NCBI RefSeq assembly: GCF_051622035.1
Contig: NC_135362.1
Span: 27,401,001-27,465,000, forward strand
DNA: 64,000 bases
DNA from: Arctopsyche grandis
Lineage: Eukaryota > Arthropoda > Insecta > Trichoptera > Hydropsychidae
Direction of reading: 5' to 3'
The notes under the pieces were generated by a model, which ran no database searches, had not been told where the DNA came from, and saw only the letters and a list, made by a program, of their open reading frames with translations. Below are positions 46,900 through 59,595 of the stretch, in pieces. The stretch's first letter is position 1. Each line of letters starts with the position of its first letter. Made by a program: the position numbers and the translations under genes.

Positions 46900-48125
46900 A
46901 GAGATCTCTTCAAAATTCTTCCTTTTTCTTCTTTTATTCAGAAATCAATTGAGAAAATCTTTATCATAAATATTTTCATCCGGTTTTTCCTAGAGAGGAA
47001 TGAAGAACAATCGATAAAATAATTCGCCTTCTTTTATTTAGAAGTTAATGGAGAAAAATCCTAATAAATCTTTTTTCTCTTCCCCTTTTTTCTTATTTTT
47101 CTCAAAAGGTATCATAGAGAAATTTCTACCAAAAACTTTCTTTTATTCAGAAAGTAATGAAAAAAGTCCTATCCAAAAGATTTCTTCTTCACCTTATCTT
47201 TGGAGATTGACGAAAAAAGTCTTTAATAATATTTCTTTTTAATTTTTTCAGGTGTGTTAGAGAAATCTTTAAATAATACGTTATTTTATTCAGAAAGTAA
47301 TGAAAAAAGCTCTAACCAAAAGTTTTCTGCTTCACCTTATCTTTAGAAATTAATGAAAAAACTTGAACAAAGTTTCTTCTTCATTTCTTTTGAAGGTGTG
47401 TTAGAGATATCTTTAGATAAAACATTATTTTATTCAGAAGGTAATGAAAAAAGTCCTAGACAAAAGTTTTCTTCTTCACCTTATCTTTGAAAATTGAGGA
47501 AAACAAATTTTAAAATGCTTTTTCTTTATTTCTACTGAAATTATGCTAGAAAAATCTTTAGCGAAGATTGTTCAAAAGGTAATGAAAAATGCCCCAACCT
47601 AAAATTGCCTTCACCCTGTCTCTAGAAAGTAATGAAGAAAAATCTTCAAAAATGTTCTACTTCTTCATTTTATCAAAAGATTTGTTAGAGAAATCTCTAC
47701 CGAAGACACTATTATTCAGAAGTTAACAAAAGCCTTAACGAAAAGTTTTCTTCCTCACCTTATCTTTGGAAATTGACGAAAAAAAGATTTAAAAAATGTT
47801 TCTTCTACATGTTTTATGAAGGTGTGTAAGAGAAATCCTTGGGGAAGACATTATTTTATTCAGAAGGTAATGAAAAAAATCCTAACTAATAATGTTCAAG
47901 AAATTTTCTACTTCTTCATTTCATCAGAAAGGGTATAAAAAGAAATATCTACAGAAAACATTATTTTATTCAGAAAGATATTGAAAAAAGTCCAAACCTA
48001 AAATGTTCTTCTTCACCTTGAATTTAGAAAGTAACAAGGAAAAATATTTATGAAATGCTTTGCTTCATCCTCTTGCCTATAAAGTACTGGAAAAAACACC
48101 TCAACAAGATTTAATTTTCCTCATT
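46900..48125. repeat. Degenerate tandem array, about 143-bp units of three subunits
   Basis: TTATTCAGAAAGTAATGAAA-type blocks start near 47143, 47286, 47430, 47570, 47711, 47857 and 47965 (spacings 143, 144, 140, 141, 146, 108). Two related blocks alternate with it: TATCTTTGGA(G/A)ATTGACGAA and GGTGTGTTAGAGAAATCTTT. Each unit therefore has three diverged parts of about 47 bp. Pyrimidine-rich spacers separate them. No frame is maintained. Confidence 0.8.
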
Positions 48126-48889
48126 TCATTACGTGGCATATGTACATACATTTAATAAAAAATAATCATAATCGAGCATCATCTTTCTTTGCTAGCTAAT
48201 AATTTACTGTTATTTTTAGCCTTGGTCATTGTTATCCCGGCTAATTTCTATAAATAAAATACCCTTTCATCTCACCACGCAGGATTTAACTTTATTACTC
48301 CGCAACACGATCGCCCACTAATTCGTGCAAGTGATACTTACAAACAGAATACATATATACTACGTACACATTTATGTGTTTTCTTCTGAAAAAGTTTCTC
48401 CGCACCAACTTTCTTCATTTGCAGAAGTAGGTTAGAAAGAAATGGCCATTTCATACACAAGTACAACCATACATACATATGTACATATTACGTATTTCGC
48501 GTGTACCCTACCTTATAATCTGGTGCGGTGTGTTTTATTGCCCTGTGCCCTCGATAAATTAGCACCGGTGAAAAATTTGAACTTTTATATTATGTAATAT
48601 ATGTATGCATGACCCTTTATTAAACTAAATCACTGCGAAATGAGGACATTTGCATAATAAAGCTATTTGATTGCATGCGTAATAACGGCGCGGTCAACGC
48701 ATTTGTAAGGGCTCGTGTATTTTGATATTGTTATGTATTATTAGGGGCTAAATGTCTGCCAAAGGTGACGGGTTTTATATACTAGTATGTATGTATGTAT
48801 GTATTTTTGGGATAACATTGTATGTAATATAAATAGAATTGAAAATAAATTTTGCTTGAAGCTTTTATTTTATCGAGGTAAGCCAGTTA

Positions 48890-49165
48890 TCAATAGCTGA
48901 AAAGTACTACAAAATAATGGAAGATAAAATATCCAACTATAGATTCCAATATTGATTTTGAACAGGGAATTGACATATTTTGAGACATCGACCGAACAAC
49001 ATCAGTATATAGAAAAGTCGCGCGATTTAAAAAACACATATATCTCTGAATCTCGAGCCAATCAACATTTTTTTATTACCAGATTCGTTTTCACTGGGCA
49101 TATATCTATAAGAAAAGTCATATCTTGTCTCTGAAGCAAAAAGTCGTCATTTGTCGAACAGTGTA
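48890..49165. repeat. Dispersed repeat, inverted relative to 40735-41110
   Basis: Complementary to the 40.8-kb copy block by block, ending GTCGAACAGTGTAATTG. Noncoding. Confidence 0.65.
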
Positions 49166-49529
49166 ATTGAATAAGAAAATATGGTATAACAGGTACGATT
49201 TCCGACACGGGGCCCTCGAGTAGTCCGGGCCCTCGAACTTTACCCCGGTCCCCCCCCCCCCTCTCGTCGGCCCTGCTTATGATACATGTGTATATGAAGC
49301 ATGAAATTCCTCGGAGCTTAAATAAGTTATGTGGTTTCGGTGTCAAACGGCTTATCAGATTTTGGTGAAGTCGATATATTGATTTCGCTGTTTTGTATAT
49401 GTATGTACTTGTCGAAACTTTTATTTAAAATCTAGATAATCATTCGTTTACAAAAAGGATACAAAGGGTCGAACCTCATTTCTTATTCAACGTTTTATTT
49501 TTATCAACATACATATGTATGTATGCTTG

Positions 49530-50255
49530 CACAAATCCAACCTTCCTTCTTAACTATTTCCCTTATTTTCCATTCATTTCCCGTACTTCCCTCTTACGAT
49601 TGCTAGGTCTACGTATTCCCCGTGTACTAGAACTTTCCACCTTAAATCGAATCAAATATTCTATTTCCTGCAAGGCTCTGATCTCCAGCCACATATCCTA
49701 CATTGTTTTTAACTGTATTGTACTGTCTTCAACTTCGTATTGATCCTCCATTTCAAATTGGTTCAATTTTTACTAGTTACTAGCCTCTTTTTACTTCGAT
49801 TTCGATTTTTTCGTCTGATTTCGTCTGACGAAAATTGGGTTCTTATCCGATCGTTTTCAAACTTTGCCATTTTGCTCGGTTTGGTCATCAATATATTTGG
49901 AAATCAAGTCCGCCATTACGATGGTGAAAAATAATCGTAATAGACACATTTGAAAATACTCCATAATCTTTCTCGGTGACGTCTATTATCCACATTGCCG
50001 GATTTATCCACACTATTCCGATCGTTTTTTTCCTTTTCGCCATCCTCTCGCTATGTCAGATTTTAATTTTTTAAACGCCTATCACTTTTTTCACTCTATA
50101 TTTTTTACTAGCCTTTTCTTACTTCACTTACGATTTTATCCTCTGACGAAATTTGGGTTATTAACCGATCGTTTTCAAACTTTGCCATTTTGCTCGGTTT
50201 GGTCATCAATATATGTATGTATATATGTGGAAATAACGTCCGCCATTACGATGTA
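49530..50255. repeat. Dispersed repeat also found at 9910-10345
   Basis: CTTGCACAAATCCAACCTTC to TTCAAATTGGTTCAATTTT, then the TTCTTATCCGATCGTTTTCA block twice (49840, 50160). It matches 9920-10290 in order. Open frames are short and unrelated to known families. Confidence 0.7.
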
Positions 50256-50257
50256 TA

Positions 50258-50480
50258 TCTAATATATAATTTCGAAAGAGACTTTGTGTGTTTGTATCTT
50301 TGATTGGGAACTTCGAAAACAAAACAAAGTCTCTATGACGACAATTCAATTGGTTGAGTATTATATTTTTTTCGATTCAAATAAATTTAATAAAAAAACA
50401 AATTAAAATTTACTATTAGATTCGCCATGTTTCTGCTGTTTTTATTACAAACACTGAGCGAAGCCGGGTAAAACAACTAG
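50258..50480 (+). mobile_element. Helitron family 2, complete short copy (223 bp)
   Basis: 5' A|TCTAATATATAATTTCGAAA and 3' GAGCGAAGCCGGGTAAAACA then ACTAG|T. It has no ORF and defines both ends of the family. Confidence 0.8.
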
Positions 50481-50499
50481 TATTTTATCATTTTTTAAT

Positions 50500-50880
50500 T
50501 TATCTATGTACGTAGTAACAATAGATGAAGTTTTGTGATCATGCGAAAATTCGAACTCGAAATTTTTGACTGATTCGAACTCAGAATCGATTACTGATTA
50601 CGTTTTCATGATCTAGAAAAAATGTGTGTGTGTCTGTGTATTTTGGGGATTTTTTGAACACCGTTAGTCATATCGAACTGAAACTTAGTATCAGTAACTG
50701 AAATTCTTATCGACACGACATAAATTTTTTTCAAATTTTAAAGTTGACCGGAAATGGTACCTCCCCTTATAGGTGACCTCTTTTTTTAAGTTTTTGAATT
50801 CAATTATCTCCCAAACCGCTAACTGAATTGGATTAATATTTTTTACATGTAATAGAAATAATAATCTTTATTTTATTTTT
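50500..50880. repeat. R2: CCGGAAATGG repeat, short copy
   Basis: Aligns with 520-880 and 53480-53870, with one core at 50748. It ends just before the TTAA MITE. Confidence 0.75.
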
Positions 50881-50929
50881 AAAAAGATGAACTCACATAA
50901 GTATGTTAAAAATAAATTTCTTGTTTTAA

Positions 50930-51456
50930 GAGGGCTGGACAGCAGCGCCTTGTCAATACAAACGTACTATACTTCTCCCTACCTCAATTATGGCACTAGA
51001 GAAATTATTTTTTAATATGCTATGGATATTTACCATTGAAATGCATCTATCGTTTTATTTGTTTGATTAGTTATTTTTTATAGAAGCTAGGAGCCGCCAA
51101 ACATCTATAAAATCGCCTCTTTTTTACACCCACGAAAAGAGTCTAGCGTGGTTATTTAACGGTCGATTTTTAAAAAAATACGCCAATAGATGCACAGAAA
51201 ATATCTTTCTTATACCGATGATGAATTTTTTTTAAAAATTGGTCCAGTTTTGGAGGAGAAAATAGTAGGATATGAACCCTCGATTTTGTCAATTTAAAAC
51301 ACGTTTTATCTGGTCAAAGCGCAACTGTCGCATTCACTCAATATATATATATTGATATATAATGTCGCATTCACTCAATATATACATAGACTCAATATAT
51401 ATATATATCGAAGAAAGGAACGGTAACAAAATTAAAGTTTCGGGTGTACAGCCCTC
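50930..51456 (+). mobile_element. TTAA-target MITE (piggyBac-like), copy 2
   Basis: Ends GAGGGCTGGACA and TGTACAGCCCTC, with TTAA directly flanking on both sides (50926-50929, 51457-51460). 527 bp and noncoding. It contains ATATATAT-rich segments and ATGTCGCATTCACTCAATAT repeats. Confidence 0.86.
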
Positions 51457-51469
51457 TTAATGACAAAAG

Positions 51470-52650
51470 TTTGATTATTTTTACATACCGCCTTTACGTT
51501 TCACATGGCTTTCGTGTTAGTGGTCATTTTGATCTCTTATCCGATCGTTTTCATACTTTGCCATATTGCTCATTTTGGTCATCAATACACGTTAATGTAT
51601 CGTCTGCCATATATCGTATACGTATGCAACGCGTTTTAAAAACGGGGAAAGTAAATCTTCCTGACGTTTAACGAGCATTGTTTAACAAGACGTAAACTGT
51701 TCGCCATGGCACGGCCTTATCAGATTTTAATTGTTTAAACGCCTATAATTCACTCTATATTTTATGAAATTTGCTCTATTGGTTCTCGTTATCTCGAATA
51801 TATAAATATTTATAGTTTTAACTCTCATATGTATATATAAATTTCAAATATGGCGTGTAGCTTCTTGTAGGGTAATACACGATATATATTGATTTTTGGC
51901 CAAATATGTCAGATTTGACATTTCACGGCTAAAAGTATATCTCTTCACTGGGTTTTATCTGCGATATAAGTATTCAATAATAAGTTATGTTGTATCTAAT
52001 TGTTAATATGATTTACAATAAGCTTACATACATTTAGTTTTTTACAATAAGCTTACATATGTACATACATCACATTCAATTATTTTTAGTTATCAGCTGA
52101 TTTTTCATTTCAACTCTTCCAATGTCCTCCATTGCAAGTGAGATTATGTATCTGGGAGCTCTACGTGCAGTCTACCCAACATTGTTTCGTTTTCTTATTT
52201 AACCGAGTGCATCCCGAGGTGGTTCATAAACATGCAGCGAGTGAACTACCCCTGCAGCAGACGACAGGTCGTCGACCGCGGTTTGCAAACCCCTGCGCCG
52301 AACAGGGCACGTTGGCTTACAAATATCGATTTCTGATATAAACGAGCACAGACCTCACCGTTTGGTGTTCCGAAAAATGTTTATGTTTATAATGGCTAAG
52401 GGGAAAATACTATAAAAAGAGTAGAAATTGTCGTACGTAGTACGTTTCCGGTACCGGTACCGCGATAAATCAGGCTGACGCGTGCCAGTTTACATGTAGC
52501 CCACCTGGACCCAATATTGTTTTTTCTACGCACAGGTGTACGTATTATATGTATGGTGAATGCTTTCCCGTCCCCGGTTCCATTTTCGGTTTTTGAAAAA
52601 CCAGAGCAATCCCCGTGTTAAAGGCTTCGAATAAATCCGGTGCATAGTAA
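51470..52650. other. Intergenic DNA with a GC-richer patch, no gene recognised
   Basis: 51520-51610 carries one more CGATCGTTTTCA block. 52130-52350 and 52440-52530 are GC-richer (GGTACCGGTACCGCGATAAA) with a short open frame but no domain. Confidence 0.4.
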
Positions 52651-52750
52651 AGAAGTAACGGTCGCTTAAATGCAGAGTCGTATTAACCCTTTTGTATCCT
52701 CGCTTCAGCTTATGTTTTTTGTTATATATGTACATTTCCATCTATATGCA

Positions 52751-52942
<192 letters not shown>

Positions 52943-53024
52943 CGTAACGATTTCAGTCTTGGTTTCTTTCAGCAGACGCTGAAGTGAATGGAACTAGTTT
53001 TTACATATTTTTTTTTTATTACAA

Positions 53025-53410
53025 TCAATGTACACTCGTCATTACAGATCGCTCCAATGCGACGAGTGTACGAGAACAGTCAGACAACGTATACAATACG
53101 TTGAATGGTCAGAAAACGTATACAGTACGTTCAATAAACATCGAATACAATAATTAATCAAGTACAGAAATAATAATCATAGAGACATCTATGGATTATT
53201 TTTAGATTTTGTGCACAATTATTATTACAATTTTTATACACATAATAAACACGATATTATAGAGACATCTATAGATTTCAGATTTCTATGCATAATTTCT
53301 ACAAATTATACACAAAGATTTTTGTGACAACAGGAAAGGATATATTACCAATTTTTAGGAATCGTTTCAACAATGATCAGATAAAATTGGCAAACTCTGA
53401 TAGTTCCTAT
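53025..53410 (-). mobile_element. SINE-1 copy with a different 3' hairpin
   Basis: Body AGAGACATCTATGGATTATT and AGATAAAATTGGCAAACTCT, truncated before the tRNA-like head. At its 3' side is hairpin 53030-53071, whose stem differs from that of the 58.7- and 60.8-kb copies. Confidence 0.65.
53030..53071 (-). ncRNA. 3' hairpin H4
   Basis: Minus strand: GTACACTCGTC pairs with GACGAGTGTAC when the C of CGCATT is counted. The loop is GCATTGGAGCGATCTGTAAT. The stem resembles the LINE hairpin H3 and the loop end (CTGTAAT) resembles H1 and H5. Confidence 0.68.
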
Positions 53411-53479
53411 GTTCAATGCATTTTTTTACAATGCTACCTGGAAAAGATTAGCGGGTGGTATTCTTGGTTATTTTTACTT

Positions 53480-54260
53480 TATCTATGTACGTAGTAACAA
53501 TAGATGAAGTTTTGTGATCATGCGAAATATTCAAACTCGAGATTTTGACTGATTCGAGCTCAGAATCGATCACTGATCACGTTTTCATGATCTAGAAAAA
53601 ATGTGTGTGTGTGTCTGTGTGTCTGTGTGTGTGGCTGTGTATTTTGGAGATTTTTTGAACACTATTAGTCCTATCGAACTGAAACTTAGTATCGGTTACT
53701 AAAATTTTTATCTACACGACGTTAATTTTTTTCAGATTTTTAAGTTGACCGGAAATGGTACCTCCCCTTATAGGTGTCCTCTTTTTTTTAAGTTTTTGAA
53801 TTCAATTATCTCCCAAACCACTAACTGAATCGGACTGATTTTTTTTAAATATAATAGAAATAATAATTTTTATAACCTTATATTTTTTAAATATTTCTAT
53901 CTGAACCGGAAGTAGTACTTTTATTCTAGAGAATCGAGGTTTTTTATGTTTTTCTCAGAAATCTTTTGGTTTATTGAACTGAAATTTCATATCTAGAAGT
54001 TTAAGCTTAATACCAAGTTATTTATAAAATTTAGTAAGCATGTGTCAACCGGAAGTGGCAGTTTACTCTTGTTCAATTTTTCTTCCAATATTTTTTCGAC
54101 CCCTTCAACATGTGTGTTCGTCACAAAAAAATTCAAGTATAATTCTTGTAGCAATGTGATGAAAATAAAAAAAAAATTAAGTGGGATTTTTTTCTCTTAG
54201 AAAGGTTGAAAATGTTGTGCCCACTACTCTTTCCACACCCCTGAACGTATTATTTTGACA
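53480..54260. repeat. R3: uninterrupted copy of the CCGGAAGTGG repeat
   Basis: Cores at 53759, 53906 and 54049, with a damaged one near 54175. It contains ATTCTAGAGAATCGAGG at 53926, the unoccupied site of the hAT insertion in R1. TGTGTG-rich start and no ORF. Confidence 0.8.
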
Positions 54261-55325
54261 TGGTGTCTACGAACACAATATTAAAGTGAAATAATGTCTA
54301 CGTACAAAATAATAACACGAAATAATATAACATTTATATGTTTAAAAATGATTTTTTAACGAAAAAACGTGCAAGAATTTAATAAAAGTCCTTTGACATA
54401 TTAATAAATAAATACTAGATAAACCAGAATTTTATTTATAAATATTAAATAAGCGCGTTATGATTTTATCGGGGTCGTTTTGTCCATAGACGTTTTTTCG
54501 TGGAAGCCGTATGAGTTTCTAGGCAGATGAAGCAATTTGTCTATCGTGGAGATGAATTATTACGGTATTTGAATGGTATCTATCGATTTTTTCATTTGTT
54601 TCGGCAGCAGAAATTCTAGCTCTTGACTCCATTATGTCGATGAGCTTTGTTGTGAATTTCTTACATTCGCAAACTTCTAAAACAGTAAAATTCGATTATT
54701 GATAGTAATAAACATACATAGTATGCTTAGTTCATCGTTTAATAATATTTTGAATCTGCCACCTACTACCTACTAGTTTGTCGATATGATAAATAATCAT
54801 GTTTTTGTCATTGTGATTTGCCCAACTGATTGCCATCTATTTTATTTTATACATACATATGTACATCTTGCGATACGATTTAATAAATTTTTTCACTACT
54901 CCAGATGGTTTATTTTTTGGGTTTTTAAAGACATGGTCGTTAAAATGAGATCTTGAAACAGTATTCTTTCCCTTATTCTTCCCGCTTTTGATCGATTTTT
55001 ACAAGCTTTTTATTAGCTTAGTTCAGTGACATTCCTTTGATCTGACTTTCAACCACTTCCACGCTTCCGTTTGCTTTGATATCTTACCAACACACTGGTA
55101 AAAAAATAATTATAATTAAAAAAAGATTTTTAAACACAAGCTTTTTATTAGTGTTAAATAAAAAAAATGTAAGATAATAGTACAAAAATGTAAATTGAAA
55201 TGTAGTCTTTATATGACCAAATACTATTTTTTATAGAACCATTATCACTGAATCTTTTTAATGTCGTTTAGACCGCACATCGCAATAATTTAAGTTGTTT
55301 GAATTTTTTTTCTATACCGACCATA
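54261..55325. other. AT-rich intergenic DNA, nothing recognised
   Basis: No open frame of note, no element ends and no clear repeat structure. Confidence 0.45.
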
Positions 55326-55327
55326 GA

Positions 55328-55846
55328 TCTAATATATACATAATTTGGAAAGAGACTTTGTATATACATATATGTATATATATACATATATGCATATATG
55401 TATGTATAAATGTGTGTATGTATGTATGCTTCTTTCGTTGGTTCGTGGACGACAAATTCGTTTTTTTTTTTCGATTCATAGGCGCCGATTAGACCCTGCG
55501 CCTTCGCCCCCGGGGCGAAGGCGCAGGGTGCGAAGCTCTAGGGGACACAGCCGCTGAGGGTGAAGCCCTACGGGGTGAAGCCTTTGGTGCAGTTACCGAG
55601 GGCAAAGGCTTCGGGGGCGCAGGCGCTGAATTCTGGTATACATATAATTTCGGAAGAGACAGTATATATGTTTGTTTGTTCGTGACAGTCAATTTATTAA
55701 AAAAAAAACAAAAGAGTATTCAAATATATTTATATAAAATAAAACTATTGAAATAAATTTAATTAAATGTTTACTATTATGATAAATTAGTCATGTTTAA
55801 GTGGTTTATATAACAAATGCCAAGCGAAGCCGGGTAATACCACTAG
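55328..55846 (+). mobile_element. Helitron family 2, compound copy with GC-rich insert
   Basis: 5' A|TCTAATATATACATAATTTG and 3' AAGCGAAGCCGGG then CACTAG|T. A second 5'-like block (ATAATTTCGGAAGAGACAGT) at 55646 suggests two fused copies. Between them lies a GC-rich segment with the 35-bp palindrome at 55494-55528. A related reversed copy is at 62940-63310. Confidence 0.75.
55494..55528. repeat. GC-rich perfect palindrome, 17-bp arms
   Basis: CCCTGCGCCTTCGCCCC, one C, then the exact complement. It is an isolated GC island in AT-rich DNA within a Helitron copy. Confidence 0.85.
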
Positions 55847-56154
55847 TATAGAATAACTATCTACATATACATACATACATATCTATGATATCGACGCTTG
55901 AAAATGTATCAAAATGATCTGAGCTCTATTCCCTTCACTATATTCTCGCCTATTTGGAATTACTAAATTAAAAAAAGTGCATTTCATTTAAATAAAACCA
56001 AAAAAGAAAAAAAACAGACATGTGGTTTGTTTTTTTTTGAATAATTACAACTATGTATTATCATACAACACCTATGAACAAACTAATATAATCAACAATC
56101 AACAAATTCTACTGAACACATTTTACTGAATATGTCGACAGCATTTTAGTAACT

Positions 56155-56361
56155 CGAATTTGTGAAGGGTTGAAGAGGATTCCGATTTATTGGATCCGTC
56201 ATAATAATTAAGATAGCAGGAGATATGTAGATGGTTGATCTGGATTTTAACAACCAGCCTGATCTGACCAGCAGCATATATAAAACGAATAATTAGGATC
56301 ATAAACCCACGACCTCTCTACTGGTATACATTGGCTCTACCGGTAGCCTATGCTGTGGCAT
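56155..56361 (-). mobile_element. SINE-2 copy, minus orientation
   Basis: Body GATTTATTGGATCCGTCATA. The tRNA-like head at the right has ACCAGTAGAGAGGTCGTGGG on the minus strand. Confidence 0.68.
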
Positions 56362-56369
56362 AACACATT

Positions 56370-58020
56370 AATTAGTATTTTTGAACATAAAATACATAAC
56401 GTTTGACGTGCAGTATAACGATTACAATAAGAAAAAAATGTATTTATAAATATGTAGGTATATTCGTGTACTTTACCTTCAAAGTAATAACATTCGAGGC
56501 ATCCATTATTGTAAAAAAAACATATCACGTACTACCTAGCGTAAATAGGAAGTAGGAAACCAGTTTTTAGAATTATTTTAATCACACGTCTGTATAGGGC
56601 CATTGAACTGAGCCCTTACATTCAACTATTATGTTGATTTTTATCAAATGACGATCTTATGCCATTTTCAAACGGACTGTTTTGGATATAAAAATGTTTA
56701 AACTTGACAAGCGTGCGTCGTTTTTAAAGTTTGTTTGAAAATTTGCACACGTTTTTCCTCTTACTATTACGTCCAATATTTACAATTCGCAATAACCGAA
56801 TCGAAAAAGCATTATTGGCTAATATATGCTTACCCACATCACTTCCTGGAGGTGATCTTGACCTTTCTCTCGCAAACAAGTTCCTACATATCTGTAATTT
56901 GGACGTATTATACGTATTTCGATTAAGCTGATTTAAGTTGATTATTTTAGGAATATAATAGAACACATATTTACGCAATGACCTTAAATCAATGGATTCA
57001 AAATTGTTTGCTTGTTGTTTTTAATATATGTAAGTACATATTATTTCGATTAGCAGATAATTAAAACAATTAAAATATCGTATCGGTCACAATAAAATAC
57101 AAAAACATTGTTGATAACGTGTGCTAATTTTTTTTCAAGTTCTGATAAGTCAAGTATTTCTTTTGATAACATTGATTTCTACTGTTATTCAAAATGTATG
57201 TATGTATGTATGTATTTATGTAAAAATAAACGTATTTATGCGTTCGAATGATAAATAAATAGTAGATATACGATGTATCGTAAAACGATAAGTTTTATGA
57301 GTCTTACATAAAAATTTGATGAATATTCCATACGAAAAGTACCGCGGAAAATTCCGGGAAACTCAAATGTATTATATTTATGTATGGATGTACTCCAGTT
57401 CAAAAGTAATGATTCTGGTGAATAAAATTATCCGCCACTAACTGCACGCTAAAAATGAAAGCTTTCAATAATTTAAATAATAATGTATTTAAAAAATACG
57501 GTTTTTCAAATTGGTACAAACACAATCATCAAAAATATAATATTCCAATAATAATAATCCGCTAAAAATTATCGTGTAACGGACACTCATATTCGTTAAT
57601 GGAATGCTCATACATATTGTTTAAATATTGATTTGGTTTTATTTGCCCGTTTGGGTATATTTGTATGAATGCTTTCTCATACGTGTACTTTGCATATACA
57701 AATGTATATCCATCTCGTGGGAATTGAGGTGATAACTCTTTATAATCCAATATTGAATAGTTTCTATTTGTATTATACCATAGGTGTATCAATCGATTTT
57801 AAGTGGTTTGTTCGTATTGAATATTCTTTGTTTATTCTTTATGTATTTTGGAAATATTATTGATAAAGCTCTTCTTCTTTGAATTAATAAAAAATATAAA
57901 TTGGCAACTTTATTTTAACAAAACTACTAGGTGAAAACTACGAGAAAATAAAAGCTAAAATGTTCGATTTAGACTGATTTAAATCAAAGTCGGCTTCTGA
58001 ACCAGAGCCGGGTTAAATTA
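56370..58020. other. AT-rich intergenic DNA, no supported gene
   Basis: Short open frames on both strands near 56730-56980 and 57560-57860 without domains, and ATGTATGTATGT strings. Confidence 0.42.
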
Positions 58021-58024
58021 ATTT

Positions 58025-58650
58025 TCGGAAACGCGTACGTGCGCGCATAAGTGACGGTAGAGTCCCTGGACAAGCCTCTCCCGCCTGTGCGTAAATCTGC
58101 CATTGATTTTGATTATAAAACCTGATTCATTGATCTATTAAGTTTCGATAATATTACTCCAACCGGAAGTGGTGCAGTTGTATTGATTTTTTGCATTCCT
58201 TACTTTAATTACTGAAAGTATTTATTTGATACGTACAGATATACATCAGAAGTGGAATTTTTCAAGTATTTGTATCTTTCAAGTGCTTTTAACGCACATA
58301 CATATGTATTTATATTGTTATCGCACAAAGAATTTAGTTGAAACTTTTAGTATTAGTATTGGATGGATGCTTTTTAATGAATTTTTTCATCAACCGGAAA
58401 TGGTAGTTTAGTCTTTAGCTTCCGTAAATTTTCACTCGTTTAATATGTAATTATAAAAGTAATTTTTAAAACCGTGTATTTTTAATATCGCAGCCAATCT
58501 TTAAAATTTTCTTTTAATTTACCCGGAAGTGCTAGTTAATTCTTTAAGGTTGCAAAATTATCTTTCGTTTTAATTAAAAACTCATATACCTATTTTTACC
58601 AACCGGAATTTTTTCGTCTTTACTGTAAAAAAATTTCATTACAACCTACC
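58025..58650. repeat. R4: diverged CCGGAAGTGG repeat copy
   Basis: Cores at 58163, 58393, 58523 and 58603, with weak ones between (AGAAGTGGAA at 58248). The left edge (ACGCGTACGTGCGCGCATAA) recurs at 43360-43385. A further single core lies at 59620. Confidence 0.6.
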
Positions 58651-58679
58651 ATACAACATTTTCATTTATTTATTTATTT

Positions 58680-59140
58680 ATTTATTTTTTTTTTATTTTC
58701 ATACCAGGAAGGCATTACAGGTAAACCCCAATGCGCCTTCCTGGTCAAATTACAAACAATACAGCATTTTTTATTATATACATAAGTCGCTAGATTACGA
58801 GACACTGACTTAAACTTGACAATTAACGAGACATCTATGAATTGTACATACATTTTTATTGTAATATTTACATTAATCATACTCAAATAGTGGTGACATA
58901 GTGGGTAGGAAGGATTTTTAGCCAATTTTTAATCGGGAATCGTTTCAACAATGAAATCAGAGAAAATTGGCAAACTCTGATAGGAAACGATCAACCAGGA
59001 GTCACAAATCCTGGTCTGACCAGCAGCATTACAGATATACTCAGAAAAATTCTTTTCAATCGAGGTCAGCTCAAGGGATCGAACTCGGCGCCTCTCAGTG
59101 TTAAGCAGAAGCTTAACGACCGAGCCACGCTGCTGGCTAT
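58680..59140 (-). mobile_element. SINE-1, full-length copy 1
   Basis: The tRNA-like head on the minus strand has AGCGTGGCTCGGTCGTTAAG and B box GAGTTCGATCC. The conserved body has TATCAGAGTTTGCCAATTTT. 3' hairpin 58704-58744 and an AAATAAATAAAT tail complete it. It is nearly identical to 60850-61296. Confidence 0.85.
58704..58744 (-). ncRNA. SINE 3' hairpin H5
   Basis: CCAGGAAG pairs with CTTCCTGG. A GC bulge, then GCATT with AATGC and an inner loop GGGGTTTACCTGT follow: same geometry as LINE hairpin H1 with a different outer stem. Confidence 0.75.
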
Positions 59141-59185
59141 GTATAATGTAGTATCAAAACTAGGCTAAATTTATGTATGTATGTA

Positions 59186-59595
59186 TCTATATATATGTAT
59201 ATATAAAAGTGAAGGTCTGTTTGTTTGTTTGTCTGTCTGTCTGTCTCGTATGGGCTCCTAAACCACTCAACCGATTACGATGGAACTTTCAGGATTTGTT
59301 GTATGCATGTCCGGGAAGCTTACTGTGAAAAAAAACGGGACTAAACCTCTTAATAATAATATTCGTAATAACGATTTTACCAACGCGAAAGTTTGAATCG
59401 CTATTGTGTAGTCAAGGAAATGTATTCGTTGGTAACCACGTTACCAGTTGGTTTATGACGACACGGTTTTGAAGAGACGTTAGTTGAGCTTCAACCATCA
59501 CTTGAAACGGGAACGGGAATGCAACGGGAACGCAACGGGAACGGGAACGGGAACGAGAACGGGAATTGCATGCATTGCAACGCGGGTTCAGCTCG
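59186..59595 (+). mobile_element. Helitron family 1, copy 2
   Basis: 5' A|TCTATATATATGTATATATA, TGTTTGTTTGTCTGTCTGTC, CTCCTAAACCACTCAACCGA. 3' CGCGGGTTCAGCTCG|T, where the end is CTCG rather than CTAG. An (ACGGGA)n hexamer tract at 59508-59572 is absent from the 16.3-kb copy. Confidence 0.77.

Noticed and set aside
52132..52341. 69-codon frame in a GC-richer patch
   Set aside because: No recognised family. A short, non-ATG start is likely chance.
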